Shown: one piece after another, positions 7,232 through 15,087 of the stretch
Position numbering within the stretch: position 1 is the first letter of the stretch
Layout of the letters: every line of letters begins with the position of its first letter
Assembly: GCF_027924605.1 (NCBI RefSeq)
Contig: NZ_AP027042.1
Span: forward strand, 1,775,524-1,839,523
Direction: 5' to 3'
From: Dyella sp. GSA-30
Lineage (GTDB): Bacteria > Pseudomonadota > Gammaproteobacteria > Xanthomonadales > Rhodanobacteraceae
Length of the DNA: 64,000 bases
Position numbers and translations under genes: made by a program
Notes under the pieces: generated by a model
Told to the model about the DNA's origin: nothing
What the model saw: only the letters and a program-made list of their open reading frames with translations
The model's database searches: none

Positions 7232-9010
7232 TTATTTCTCGCCCTGAAGCGACGGAATGAACTGCGTACGCACGGCCTCGGCCAGCTGCTGTGGCGGTAG
7301 CAAGCCCTGGTTGATGACGAAGTCGTTGAACGCCTTGCGATCGAAGTTCGAACCGAGCACGAGCTCGGTATCCAGGCGCAGCTGCTGCAGGCGCATATAG
7401 CCGTAAAAATAGGCGGTGGCCTGGCCCGGGCTATTGAAGGTATAGCGATCGAGTTCCTGGCGTGCCATCGCTTCGGACAGGCCGACGTCCTGGGTCAGCA
7501 CGTCATGCGCACGCTCGCGCGTGATCATGCCCAGGTTGAGCATCGGGTCGAGATAGGCGCGGGCCGCGCGCAACAGGCGCGCCTGCAAGGCGGCAAACTG
7601 GCCGGCCGGCGGTTCGTACTGCAGCATCTCCGACTCGGAATACAGTGCCCAGCCTTCGACGTTGACGCTGTTGAAGGCGAACAGGCTACGCGCCAGCGAC
7701 ACGCCGCGTTCGACCATCGCCGCAAATTGCAGCTCGTGGCCCGGGCGACCTTCGTGCGCGGTCAAGGTCCAGGCAGCCGCCTTGAAGGTGAAGTCGTCGT
7801 AGGCCTGGCTCTTGTCGCCGTTGGCGGCAGGGTTGCCCATGGTCAGCACGAAGGTGCCTTGCTCGCCGTGGTTGTTGATGAACGGTGGCGGGTCCATATG
7901 CGGTGCGGGCACCGCGGCGGCTTCGGCTTCCGACGCCAGGCGCATCTGCATCTTGCGTTGCGGCAGGGTCACGATATTTTCGCGGCGGATCGTGTCTTCG
8001 ATCTTGCCGATCACTTCGTGATACCACGGTTCGACATCGTTCTTGCCCAGCTGTTCTTTCTTCAATGCCTTGAGCACGTCGCGATAGTCGGTACTTTGAA
8101 TGCCTTCGGCCTTGGCGACTTCGGGTGCCAGCGTGCGCATCCAGCTGCGCAACTCGACAAACTCGAGCTGTGCCTGCTTGATCAATTCTTCCGGCGCAAT
8201 GTCGATGCCGACTTGCCGCAGGTTGTACGCGTACAGCGCTTCTGGCAGACGGAAATCGGTACGTGCGCGTGGCAACACCGTGCTGCGTACCCAGGCGTCG
8301 TAGCTTTTCATCTGTTGGTCGAGCGCAGCGAGCGCGGCCTTGGCTTCGGGCGTGCCGTCGAGTTTGTATTTCTGGAACAGTTGGTGGATGCCCTGGGCAT
8401 AACGCGCGCTGTTGGCGAGCTTTTGCTCGACATCGCCTTTGTAGGGCCCCAGCAGAGCCTTATCCTTGAGGCTCGCAGCCATCAGTGCCTTGGCCTGGTC
8501 GGCCAGCGCTGTGCAGCCCGGTGCCTTGCCGACATAGCATTCCAGGCGCGTCACGGCCTTGGCGCGGCGCTCTGCCGGTACATCGTCTTTCAGCAGCGCG
8601 AACTCGCCGCCGAAGATCAGGTTGCTGACGTCCTGGTACGGCAACAGGTATTTGTGATTGAGATCGATGCCTTCGATCTGATTGCCCGCCGCTTTGATCA
8701 TGATCTGCAGATCCTGGCGCACATTGGTGTCCTTATCGCCGGCAAGCATGCCTTCTAGCTTCGTCTTTGCCTCGACCAGCGCCTGGCGCGAGCGTGCATC
8801 GATGTCAGGACCCAGATCGGCCGTTTTGTCGTCGTAGCCGGGTAGCCCCACCTGCGACGCGAACTCCGGGCTGAAACGCGAGATGGCCTGGAGGAGTACT
8901 TGCGCGTCGGCATTGCTGCGCTCCACCCAAGCCTGCGAGGCGGTCTGCGCATGCGCCGCGCCGGCGCTCAATAACGTGGCCGCGATGATGGCTGCGAGTC
9001 GTTTGGACAT
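7232..9010 (-). CDS. DUF885 family exported protein (putative metallopeptidase-like)
   Basis: A 592-residue protein of the DUF885 family (PF05960) with a signal peptide (MSKRLAAIIAATLLSAGAAHA). Near residue 419 it has the family's H-E-G-R-P-G-H motif (H419, E420, H425), which resembles a zinc-peptidase site, and a downstream glutamate-rich segment (NVEGWALYSESEML) that would supply the third ligand. Its length equals the family norm of about 590. The substrate is unknown; a periplasmic peptidase or carboxypeptidase role is inferred. The start at 9010 follows AGGGAG with good spacing. It has its own terminator. Confidence 0.9.
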   Translation of the reverse strand: MSKRLAAIIAATLLSAGAAHAQTASQAWVERSNADAQVLLQAISRFSPEFASQVGLPGYDDKTADLGPDIDARSRQALVEAKTKLEGMLAGDKDTNVRQDLQIMIKAAGNQIEGIDLNHKYLLPYQDVSNLIFGGEFALLKDDVPAERRAKAVTRLECYVGKAPGCTALADQAKALMAASLKDKALLGPYKGDVEQKLANSARYAQGIHQLFQKYKLDGTPEAKAALAALDQQMKSYDAWVRSTVLPRARTDFRLPEALYAYNLRQVGIDIAPEELIKQAQLEFVELRSWMRTLAPEVAKAEGIQSTDYRDVLKALKKEQLGKNDVEPWYHEVIGKIEDTIRRENIVTLPQRKMQMRLASEAEAAAVPAPHMDPPPFINNHGEQGTFVLTMGNPAANGDKSQAYDDFTFKAAAWTLTAHEGRPGHELQFAAMVERGVSLARSLFAFNSVNVEGWALYSESEMLQYEPPAGQFAALQARLLRAARAYLDPMLNLGMITRERAHDVLTQDVGLSEAMARQELDRYTFNSPGQATAYFYGYMRLQQLRLDTELVLGSNFDRKAFNDFVINQGLLPPQQLAEAVRTQFIPSLQGEK

Positions 9011-9077
9011 AAGAAGCTCCCTATAAGGTGCGAGCGAGACTACGGTGGGGGAGGGGAATTCGCCTGTGCCGTTCGAG

Positions 9078-9569
9078 CTAGGCGATCCACCAGGCGAAGG
9101 CAAACAGGCCGACCATCATCAGCGAGATCACCAGCTTCACGATGGTTCCGAAAAGGAGGCCAAGCCAGGTGGCGATGCCGACATGGGTCGAACGCAACAC
9201 GCTGGTGCCGGACATCAGCTCACCCGCCACGGCGCCGACAAAAGGCCCGAGCACCAGTCCTGGAATACCGAAAAAGATCCCCACCAGCGTACCGATCGCA
9301 GCGCCCCAGATCGCCAGTTTGCTTGCGCCGACGCGTTTGGCGCCAAGTGCGGTAGCGACGAAATCCACAATAAAGCCGATCGCGCCCAGCACGGCGATGA
9401 TGCCCAGCGACCAGGCTCCGACATGCTGGTATCGATCCACGCCGGCGGCCAGCCATAGCCCACCGAAGATCAGCGGAATGCCCGGCAGCGCAGGCAGGAT
9501 GGTGCCCGCCAGGCCGATCAGGACCAATACGGCGGACAATACATAGAGCGCGATATCCATATAGCTCAA
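9078..9569 (-). CDS. DUF456 family membrane protein
   Basis: A 163-residue protein with three or four hydrophobic helices. It has the glycine- and proline-rich DUF456 pattern: GLAGTILPALPGIPLIFGGL near residues 19-38, then GIFFGIPGLVLGPFVGAVAGEL. Its function is unknown; it is an inner-membrane protein. The best start appears to be the TTG at 9569, because AAGGAA lies about eight bases upstream, whereas the first ATG (9560) would be 17 bases away. It lies 67 bp upstream of the DUF885 gene on the same strand and may be co-transcribed. Confidence 0.85.
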   Translation of the reverse strand: MSYMDIALYVLSAVLVLIGLAGTILPALPGIPLIFGGLWLAAGVDRYQHVGAWSLGIIAVLGAIGFIVDFVATALGAKRVGASKLAIWGAAIGTLVGIFFGIPGLVLGPFVGAVAGELMSGTSVLRSTHVGIATWLGLLFGTIVKLVISLMMVGLFAFAWWIA

Positions 9570-9673
9570 GCGGGGAATTCCTTGTACCTGTTTCGTGGCG
9601 TGATGCCATACGGATCGGCCACAATAGCCCTTGGCGACCCGGTGCCGAGTGTACCGGGCGTGATGCTATAGAA

Positions 9674-10333
9674 GTGCCTATCCGCGTGCCCAAAACAATA
9701 TTACTTAAGGCTGACGAGCTCGGTCGTATCGAAATCACCGAGCGCGACGGCATCCGTATGATTCGTCGCGACGTCGCCGCTGCGCGCTGGTGGGCGCGCT
9801 GGTTCGCGCGCCGTGCGGCAGCGCGTGAGGCGCGTGCGCTGAGCAAGCTGACAGGTATCGATGGCGTGCCTGCCTTGCTCGGTTGGGATGGCAAGGAACT
9901 GTTGCGTGGATACATCGGTGGCTTGCCGATGCAGCAGGCGCAACCGCGCGACCGCGACTACTACCGCCGTGCGTTGCGCTTGCTGGCGGTGTTGCATCGT
10001 CGCGGCATCGTGCATAACGACCTGGCGAAAGAACCGAACTGGCTGGTTCGCGATGATGGCCGGCCGGCGCTGGTAGATTTTCAGATTGCCTGGACGCGCG
10101 GGCGGCGTGGTGCGTTGTTTCGTTTGTTGGCGCGGGAGGATTTGCGTCATTTGCTGAAACACAAACGCACGTACTGTCCCGAAGCCTTGAGCGCACGCCA
10201 GATCGCCATGCTGAACACACCCGCGCCGCATTCGCGCTTGTGGCGGGCTACCGGAAAGCGGTTGTACAAGTTGATTGCGCGGCGGGTGTTTGGGTATTGG
10301 GATAATGAGGGGAAGGGACGGGTGCGGGATTGA
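9674..10333 (+). CDS. Protein kinase-fold protein (LPS/RIO kinase-like)
   Basis: A 219-residue protein with the core of a protein-kinase-like catalytic domain. A catalytic loop, HNDLAKEPNWL (near residues 115-125), and a metal-binding loop, LVDFQIA, are visible. The latter replaces the usual DFG with DFQ. The short length, lack of regulatory domains and basic N-lobe resemble lipopolysaccharide core heptose kinases or RIO-type kinases more than Ser/Thr receptor kinases. The start is GTG. The substrate is not predictable, since no LPS genes lie next to it. It is followed by 430 bp of repeat-containing intergenic DNA. Confidence 0.75.
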   Translation: MPIRVPKTILLKADELGRIEITERDGIRMIRRDVAAARWWARWFARRAAAREARALSKLTGIDGVPALLGWDGKELLRGYIGGLPMQQAQPRDRDYYRRALRLLAVLHRRGIVHNDLAKEPNWLVRDDGRPALVDFQIAWTRGRRGALFRLLAREDLRHLLKHKRTYCPEALSARQIAMLNTPAPHSRLWRATGKRLYKLIARRVFGYWDNEGKGRVRD

Positions 10334-10366
10334 TCCGCACTTCGGTGTGCGTAGTGTTTCCTTTTT

Positions 10367-10396
10367 CGTCATTCCGGCGTAGGCCGGAATCCAGTA
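10367..10396. repeat. REP-like element, family B (single half)
   Basis: The sequence CGTCATTCCGGCGTAGGCC followed by GGAATCCAGT is a half-site of the family that forms full inverted pairs at 18978-19104 and 46277-46382, and a compact hairpin at 23299-23340. The rest of 10334-10610 shows no credible gene. Confidence 0.75.
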
Positions 10397-10610
10397 GCGT
10401 CAGTGTTTGGTTCTTGCCTGTGTGCTTTCGCGATCTGGCCGCCCCAAAGCAAAAGTAACCAAAAAGAAATGGCCCGTGGATCAAGAGCTCTGAGCAGTAT
10501 TGAGAGATAAAACCGTTCGTGCCGCCTACTCGAATCGTCAGGGAACACTTCTGGCGCTTCTGAGGTACGCCGGATTGGTGCGCGAGGCGTCGTGATGGTG
10601 AGGGCTTAAA

Positions 10611-10747
10611 GCCCCCTCACCCTAGCCCTCTCCCCCGGCAGAGCCAGGGGAGAGGGGACTGACTGAGGCGAGCCTCTGTGTTGCGCACTTGCATCACCTG
10701 CTCCCTCTCCCCTGGCTTTGCCGGGGGAGAGGGCTGGGGTGAGGGGA
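10611..10747. repeat. REP-like inverted repeat pair, family A copy 2
   Basis: Two facing units, GCCCCCTCACCCTAGCCCTC ... and its near complement, are separated by about 45 bp. Each unit contains its own CCCCGGCAGAGCCAGGGG-type hairpin. It occupies the end of the 430-bp gap between the kinase-like gene and the LysR gene, and abuts the LysR stop codon. Confidence 0.9.
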
Positions 10748-10764
10748 GGGCTCTTGCTCAGTCA

Positions 10765-11655
10765 TCATGTCTCGGGCGGAAACTGCGCCACCAAAAAATC
10801 AATCACACTGCGCAATTTCGCTGTGGGCCGTCGATCAGGCGGATACAACAGATTCATCGGCATCGGGCGTGAACCCCAGCCGGGCAGTACGTTGACCAAG
10901 CGGCTTGCTTCAAGATCTTCACCGAGCAAGACTTCCGGCTGCAGAATGATGCCGCCATGCGCCAGTGCGGCAACGCGCAAGGCTTCGCCATTGTTTGCGG
11001 CGAAACGGCCTTTGACGGGGACTTCGATCTCGCCTTTGGGTCCGATCAACCGCCAGCGATCGCGCGGAGACCAACTGCTCAGACTGATGCAGTTGTGCGT
11101 GCTCAAGTCAGCGGGCGTTTTCGGCGTGCCGTATCGCGCGAGATACGTCGGCGTTGCGGCAAGCAACATGCGAAAAGGCTGCATCGGGCGCGCTACCAGC
11201 GTGTCGTCGGTGACATCGCCAATACGCAGCGCCAATTCGAAGCCCTCGTTGACCATGTCGTAGACGCGGTTATCCAACGATAGCTCGATGCTTACTTCAG
11301 GATGCTGGTCCAGGTACTCGGTCAGCGCCGGAACTAGGCGACGGCTGCCGAAGGTGAGCGGAGCGGTCATGCGCAGTACGCCGCGTGGTGTTGCCTGGAG
11401 TTCCGATGCGCTTGCTTCGGCCAGCTCGATGTCCGCCAGTACTTGCTTGCAACGCTCGTAATAAAGCCTGCCAACCTCGGTCAGTTGCTGGCGTCGTGTC
11501 GTTCGATGCAGAAGCCGGGCGCCCAGGCGTTGCTCGATGCTGCGGATGTGTTTGCCTGCCATGGTTGCCGAGACGCCGGCCTCGGTAGCCGCCGCTGCGA
11601 AGCTGCCGGTGTCGACTACGCGCACGAACATGGCCATGTTGGCGAGTTTGTCCAT
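10765..11655 (-). CDS. LysR family transcriptional regulator
   Basis: A 296-residue LysR-type regulator. It has an N-terminal winged helix-turn-helix (about 1-60, MDKLANMAMFVRVVDTGSF, then GVSATMAGKHIRSIEQRLG) and a periplasmic-binding-protein-like effector domain (about 90-290). The frame is open far upstream, but the ATG at 11655 gives the canonical LysR N-terminus. It is divergent from the SDR gene at 11759 with about 100 bp between them, the usual arrangement in which a LysR regulator controls its neighbour. The effector is unknown. Confidence 0.92.
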   Translation of the reverse strand: MDKLANMAMFVRVVDTGSFAAAATEAGVSATMAGKHIRSIEQRLGARLLHRTTRRQQLTEVGRLYYERCKQVLADIELAEASASELQATPRGVLRMTAPLTFGSRRLVPALTEYLDQHPEVSIELSLDNRVYDMVNEGFELALRIGDVTDDTLVARPMQPFRMLLAATPTYLARYGTPKTPADLSTHNCISLSSWSPRDRWRLIGPKGEIEVPVKGRFAANNGEALRVAALAHGGIILQPEVLLGEDLEASRLVNVLPGWGSRPMPMNLLYPPDRRPTAKLRSVIDFLVAQFPPET

Positions 11656-11758
11656 GATTCGAAACCTTGTGGTTCGTAATGCTGCAATCCTAGCGCTGTT
11701 TATCAACTGACGAAATGGCGGGACACTGGGCCATTCCAGACATTCGAAGGAACCGACC

Positions 11759-12358
11759 ATGCGTATTCTGATTATTGGTGCGACCGGCACGTTGGGCCGC
11801 GCTGTCACCGCGCTTTTCGCCGACCACCATGAAGTACTGCGCGCCGGGCGCAATTCCGGCGAGTTGAAGGTGGATGCGAAAGATCCGTCCAGCGTCCAGG
11901 CCATGTTCGAGCAAGCCGGCCCGCTGGATGCGGTGGTGATGACCGCCGGTGGCGTGCACGTCGGGCCGTTGGGCGAAATGACGCCGGCGCAGGTCCAGCT
12001 TGGCCTTGGCGACAAGCTGATGGGACAGGTCAACGTGGTGCTGGCCGGCCAGCGTTATTTGCGCGATGGCGGTTCGTTCACGCTGACCAGCGGCATCGTC
12101 GCGCAGCAGCCGATCCGGCAGGGCGTGGCGATGATGACCACCAATCGCGCGATAGAAGGGTTCGTCCAATCGGCGGCCTGCGAGCTGCCGCGCGGCCAGC
12201 GCATCAACGTGGTCAGCCCGAGCGTCTTGACCGAGTCATGGGAAGGTTACGGCCCCTATTTCGCCGGCTTCGAACCGGTGTCGGCCGCGCGTGCGGCGTT
12301 GGCTTATCAGCGTAGTGTCGAAGGCGTGGAGAACGGCCAGATCTATCGCGTGTGGTAA
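11759..12358 (+). CDS. Atypical short-chain dehydrogenase/reductase
   Basis: A 199-residue Rossmann-fold protein with the nucleotide-binding motif GATGTLGRAV at residues 7-16. An SDR-like core contains TAGG and LTSGIVAQQPI. The usual catalytic YxxxK is absent: the corresponding stretch reads GVAMMTTNRAIEGF, with no tyrosine or lysine. This is known for a subgroup of short SDR-like proteins and leaves its chemistry doubtful. AAGGA precedes the ATG. It is probably controlled by the divergent LysR regulator and ends at a strong hairpin. Confidence 0.85.
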   Translation: MRILIIGATGTLGRAVTALFADHHEVLRAGRNSGELKVDAKDPSSVQAMFEQAGPLDAVVMTAGGVHVGPLGEMTPAQVQLGLGDKLMGQVNVVLAGQRYLRDGGSFTLTSGIVAQQPIRQGVAMMTTNRAIEGFVQSAACELPRGQRINVVSPSVLTESWEGYGPYFAGFEPVSAARAALAYQRSVEGVENGQIYRVW

Positions 12359-12370
12359 CAGGCGATACCA

Positions 12371-12397
12371 AAAGGCCCGCCGGGAGTGGCGGGCCTT
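12371..12397. terminator. Hairpin terminator between convergent genes
   Basis: AAGGCCCGCC-GGGAGT-GGCGGGCCTT followed by a short T-rich stretch. It separates the SDR gene from the convergent ferredoxin-NADP reductase and can act in both directions. Confidence 0.8.
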
Positions 12398-12403
12398 GTT
12401 GCA

Positions 12404-13180
12404 TTACTTCTCGACGAAAGCGCGCTCGATCACGTAGTCGCCCGGTTCGCGGGTGCGCGGCGAGGCCTGAAAACCGCGGCCATCGAGTAGCGCGCAGATG
12501 TCGTCCAGCATGGCCGGGCTGCCGCACAGCATGACGCGGTCGGTTTCGGGATTGAGCGACGGCAGACCGGTCACGGTGCTCATGACGCCATCGGCGATCG
12601 CATCGGTAATGCGCCCGCGGTTGCGGAACGCTTCACGCGTGACCGTGGGGTAATAGATCAGCTTTTCGCGGACCAGCTCACCCAGGTAATCATGCTGCGG
12701 CAGTTCGCGCTCGAGATAATCGGCATAGGCGAGGTCGTCGATATGGCGCACGCCGTGCGCCAGCACGATCTTGTCGAAGCGTTCGTAGGTTTCCGGGTCG
12801 CGGATGATGCTCAGGAATGGCGCCAGCCCGGTGCCCGTGCCTAGCAGATACAGATGCTTGCCGGGCTTGAGATCGTTGAGCACAAGCGTGCCGGTCGGCT
12901 TGCGACTGACAATGACCGGGTCGCCGGGCTTCAGATGCTGCAGGCGCGAGGTCAGCGGGCCGTTGGGCACCTTGATGCTGAAGAATTCCAGATGCTCTTC
13001 GTAATGTGCGCTCGCGATCGAATACGCACGCATCAGCGGGCGGCCTTCGACCTCCAGGCCGATCATCACGAAATGACCGCTGTCGAAGCGAAAACCCGGG
13101 TCGCGCGTCGTGCGGAAGCTGAAAAGACTGTCGTTCCAGTGGTGCACGTCAATTACGTGCTCCGTCGCCAATGCCACCAT
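12404..13180 (-). CDS. fpr: Ferredoxin--NADP reductase
   Basis: A 258-residue flavoprotein that transfers electrons between NADP(H) and ferredoxin or flavodoxin. The FAD-binding motif RAYSIAS and the following EFFSIKVPNGPLTS are present, then the NADP-binding segment LLGTGTGLAPFLSI and the C-terminal CGSPAMLDD. It ends in ERAFVEK, typical of the Pseudomonas Fpr type. The ATG at 13180 aligns with that family's short N-terminus; an in-frame TTG 18 bases upstream is less likely. It is cytosolic and usually linked to oxidative-stress and iron metabolism. Confidence 0.93.
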   Translation of the reverse strand: MVALATEHVIDVHHWNDSLFSFRTTRDPGFRFDSGHFVMIGLEVEGRPLMRAYSIASAHYEEHLEFFSIKVPNGPLTSRLQHLKPGDPVIVSRKPTGTLVLNDLKPGKHLYLLGTGTGLAPFLSIIRDPETYERFDKIVLAHGVRHIDDLAYADYLERELPQHDYLGELVREKLIYYPTVTREAFRNRGRITDAIADGVMSTVTGLPSLNPETDRVMLCGSPAMLDDICALLDGRGFQASPRTREPGDYVIERAFVEK

Positions 13181-13524
13181 GCCGGTTACCGTTACCAAAG
13201 ACTGTGAGAGGGAGAGTGCTGCACGACGGCGCTACCGGAAATCCGGTGTCTGGGCTCGTGTGGGGTTGCAGCAGGACGCCGCGGCCTGACGAGCGCTGCC
13301 AGGAGTGCAGCGACAAGCGCACATTATGCCATCAAAGGCGGGGCGGTGACCTTGGGGCATCTCCCGGTTTGTAACCAGGGCAAAACAACCGGCCGGCTCT
13401 CATATTGCACTGCACAAAATATTGGTCAGATGCGCTAAAATAGCCACACTGCCTGACAGGATGCCGGGCCGATCTTCCCCTTATGTTCCATCCGGCCCAC
13501 CGCGCCGGTTTTCGGCGATCCCGC
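13181..13524. other. Intergenic region, no gene recognised
   Basis: This is the 344-bp divergent region between fpr and the MFS gene. It holds a small perfect palindrome-like motif (ACCGGA-AA-TCCGGT near 13234-13247) and an AT-rich stretch around 13405-13445 that probably contains the MFS promoter. I see no reliable -35/-10 pair and no RNA gene. Confidence 0.5.
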
Positions 13525-14730
13525 ATGTCCAAATCAACGATGTATCTACCGCTTCTGGCGCTGGCGATTGCCGCCTTTGGCATTGGCACGACCGAGTTCG
13601 TGATCATGGGGCTGCTGCCCGAGGTGGCGAAGGATCTGGGCGTGACCGCGCCGGCTGCCGGCATGCTGGTGTCCGGTTATGCGCTGGGCGTGGCCGGTGG
13701 CGCGCCGATCCTGGCGATGGTGACCTCGCGCTGGCCGCGCCGCCGCGCGCTGCTCAGCCTGATTGGCCTGTTTATTCTCGGCAACGCGTTGTGCGCGATG
13801 GCACCGGGCTACTGGTCGCTGATGGGCGCGCGCGTCGTGACCGCGTTCTGCCATGCCGCGTTCTTTGGCATCGGCGCCGTGGTTGCGGCCGATCTGGTGC
13901 CGCGCGACAAGCGCGCACAGGCTGTTGCGCTGATGTTTACCGGCCTGACACTGGCCAACGTACTTGGCGTGCCGTTCGGTACCGCGCTGGGCCAGTGGGC
14001 CGGTTGGCGCGCGACGTTCTGGGCGGTGACCGTGATCGGCATGGCTGCGCTGGTTGCCTTGCAGGTCTGGTTGCCGCGGCATCTGCCGCGTCCAGCACCG
14101 GGCAACCTGCTGCGCGAATTCCGCTCCTTGCTCGGCCCGCAGGTGCAATTGGCGCTGTTGATCAGCACGCTGGCATCGGTCGGGATGTTCAGCGTATTTA
14201 CCTACATCGCTTATATCTTGCGCGACGTCAGCGGTTTCTCCGCATCGGCCGAGAGCTGGGTGTTGTTGCTGTTCGGTGCCGGCATCACTGTCGGCGGCCT
14301 GGTCGGCGGCAAGCTTGCCGACTGGCGCCTGATGCCGGTGCTGGCGGGTTTGTTCGTTGCCATTGCGCTGGTGCTGGTCACGTTCGCCTATACCAGCCAC
14401 TACCAGATTCCCACGCTGATCACCTTGTTCGTATGGGGCGTGGTGTCGTTCGCGGTCGTGCCGGCTTCGCAGGTGCGCGTGCTCGACCAGGCGCGCGAGG
14501 CGAGCAATATCGCCTCGACCTTGAACCAGGGGGCATTCAATCTGGGCAATGCCACCGGAGCGTGGCTGGGCGCCTTGGTGATCGGAGCGGGCTTGCCGCT
14601 GACTTACCTGCCCTGGGTGGGCGCGTCGGTAGCCGTGCTTGGCCTCGGCGTGGTGCTGCTGTCGGCATCGCTCGACCGTCGCGACAGCGCCGCCGCCGTG
14701 CCGTGCGATGCCAATGGTCCGGCGGCTTGA
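13525..14730 (+). CDS. MFS drug/arabinose efflux-type transporter
   Basis: A 401-residue major facilitator with 12 predicted membrane helices. It has the signature GIGTTEFVIMGLLPEVA at the N-terminus and a motif A-like loop, RWPRRRALL, both typical of the AraJ / YdhP / purine-ribonucleoside efflux branch (DHA1). It exports small molecules by proton antiport from the inner membrane. The ATG at 13525 is chosen because the transmembrane start is then at the normal distance; an ATG at 13483 would add 14 residues. Neither has a strong ribosome binding site. The substrate is unknown. Confidence 0.88.
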   Translation: MSKSTMYLPLLALAIAAFGIGTTEFVIMGLLPEVAKDLGVTAPAAGMLVSGYALGVAGGAPILAMVTSRWPRRRALLSLIGLFILGNALCAMAPGYWSLMGARVVTAFCHAAFFGIGAVVAADLVPRDKRAQAVALMFTGLTLANVLGVPFGTALGQWAGWRATFWAVTVIGMAALVALQVWLPRHLPRPAPGNLLREFRSLLGPQVQLALLISTLASVGMFSVFTYIAYILRDVSGFSASAESWVLLLFGAGITVGGLVGGKLADWRLMPVLAGLFVAIALVLVTFAYTSHYQIPTLITLFVWGVVSFAVVPASQVRVLDQAREASNIASTLNQGAFNLGNATGAWLGALVIGAGLPLTYLPWVGASVAVLGLGVVLLSASLDRRDSAAAVPCDANGPAA

Positions 14731-15087
14731 AGCGGCCGGACCTCAAGCCGACGCGACGATCTGAAATAATAACAAACGGTGGTTTTCGGCATCCGCGGGG
14801 TAGAAATCGCTAAGGGTTTCTATCGCCGATATGCGACATAAGTTTATGTCGCATCTTCATATTTCAGCGCACGGGGCACCCGCTAACCTGGGGTCGGATG
14901 GGGGGCGGGAACCGGTACGTCATCACAAATCCAGGCGAAACATGACGGGTTTTGTGGAACGTTGTCACGTAACTGTCATTATCCGCCACCAGTATTTGGG
15001 AAGGGCTCGTTAATCCCGGGGAATACAAGGGGTTGAGCGTAATTTCTTGCGCCTTTCAGGCTTTTTTTAATTTAAGGGAAAACAATC
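14731..15087. other. Long upstream region of the porin gene
   Basis: A 357-bp gap that carries the palindrome annotated at 14831-14854 and a low-complexity T-run (GGCTTTTTTTAATTTAAG) directly before the porin ribosome binding site (AAGGGA). No open frame here has coding character. It is probably an extended regulatory region with a long 5' untranslated leader. Confidence 0.6.
14831..14854. promoter_or_regulatory. Perfect 24-bp palindrome, candidate operator
   Basis: An 11-base arm, ATGCGACATAA, is followed by GT and the exact reverse complement, TTATGTCGCAT. It lies about 235 bp ahead of the porin gene and about 100 bp after the MFS stop codon. The symmetry, with two-base spacing, is typical of a dimeric helix-turn-helix regulator site. 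I cannot assign the regulator. Confidence 0.65.

Noticed and set aside
7505-8758. A 417-codon open frame on the plus strand
   Set aside because: It lies wholly inside the DUF885 gene on the opposite strand; the composition is that of a shadow frame and no start signal is present.
13422-14813. A 463-codon frame overlapping the MFS gene
   Set aside because: Same strand but shifted frame; arginine/alanine-rich without membrane helices. The overlapping frame is a typical 12-helix transporter.
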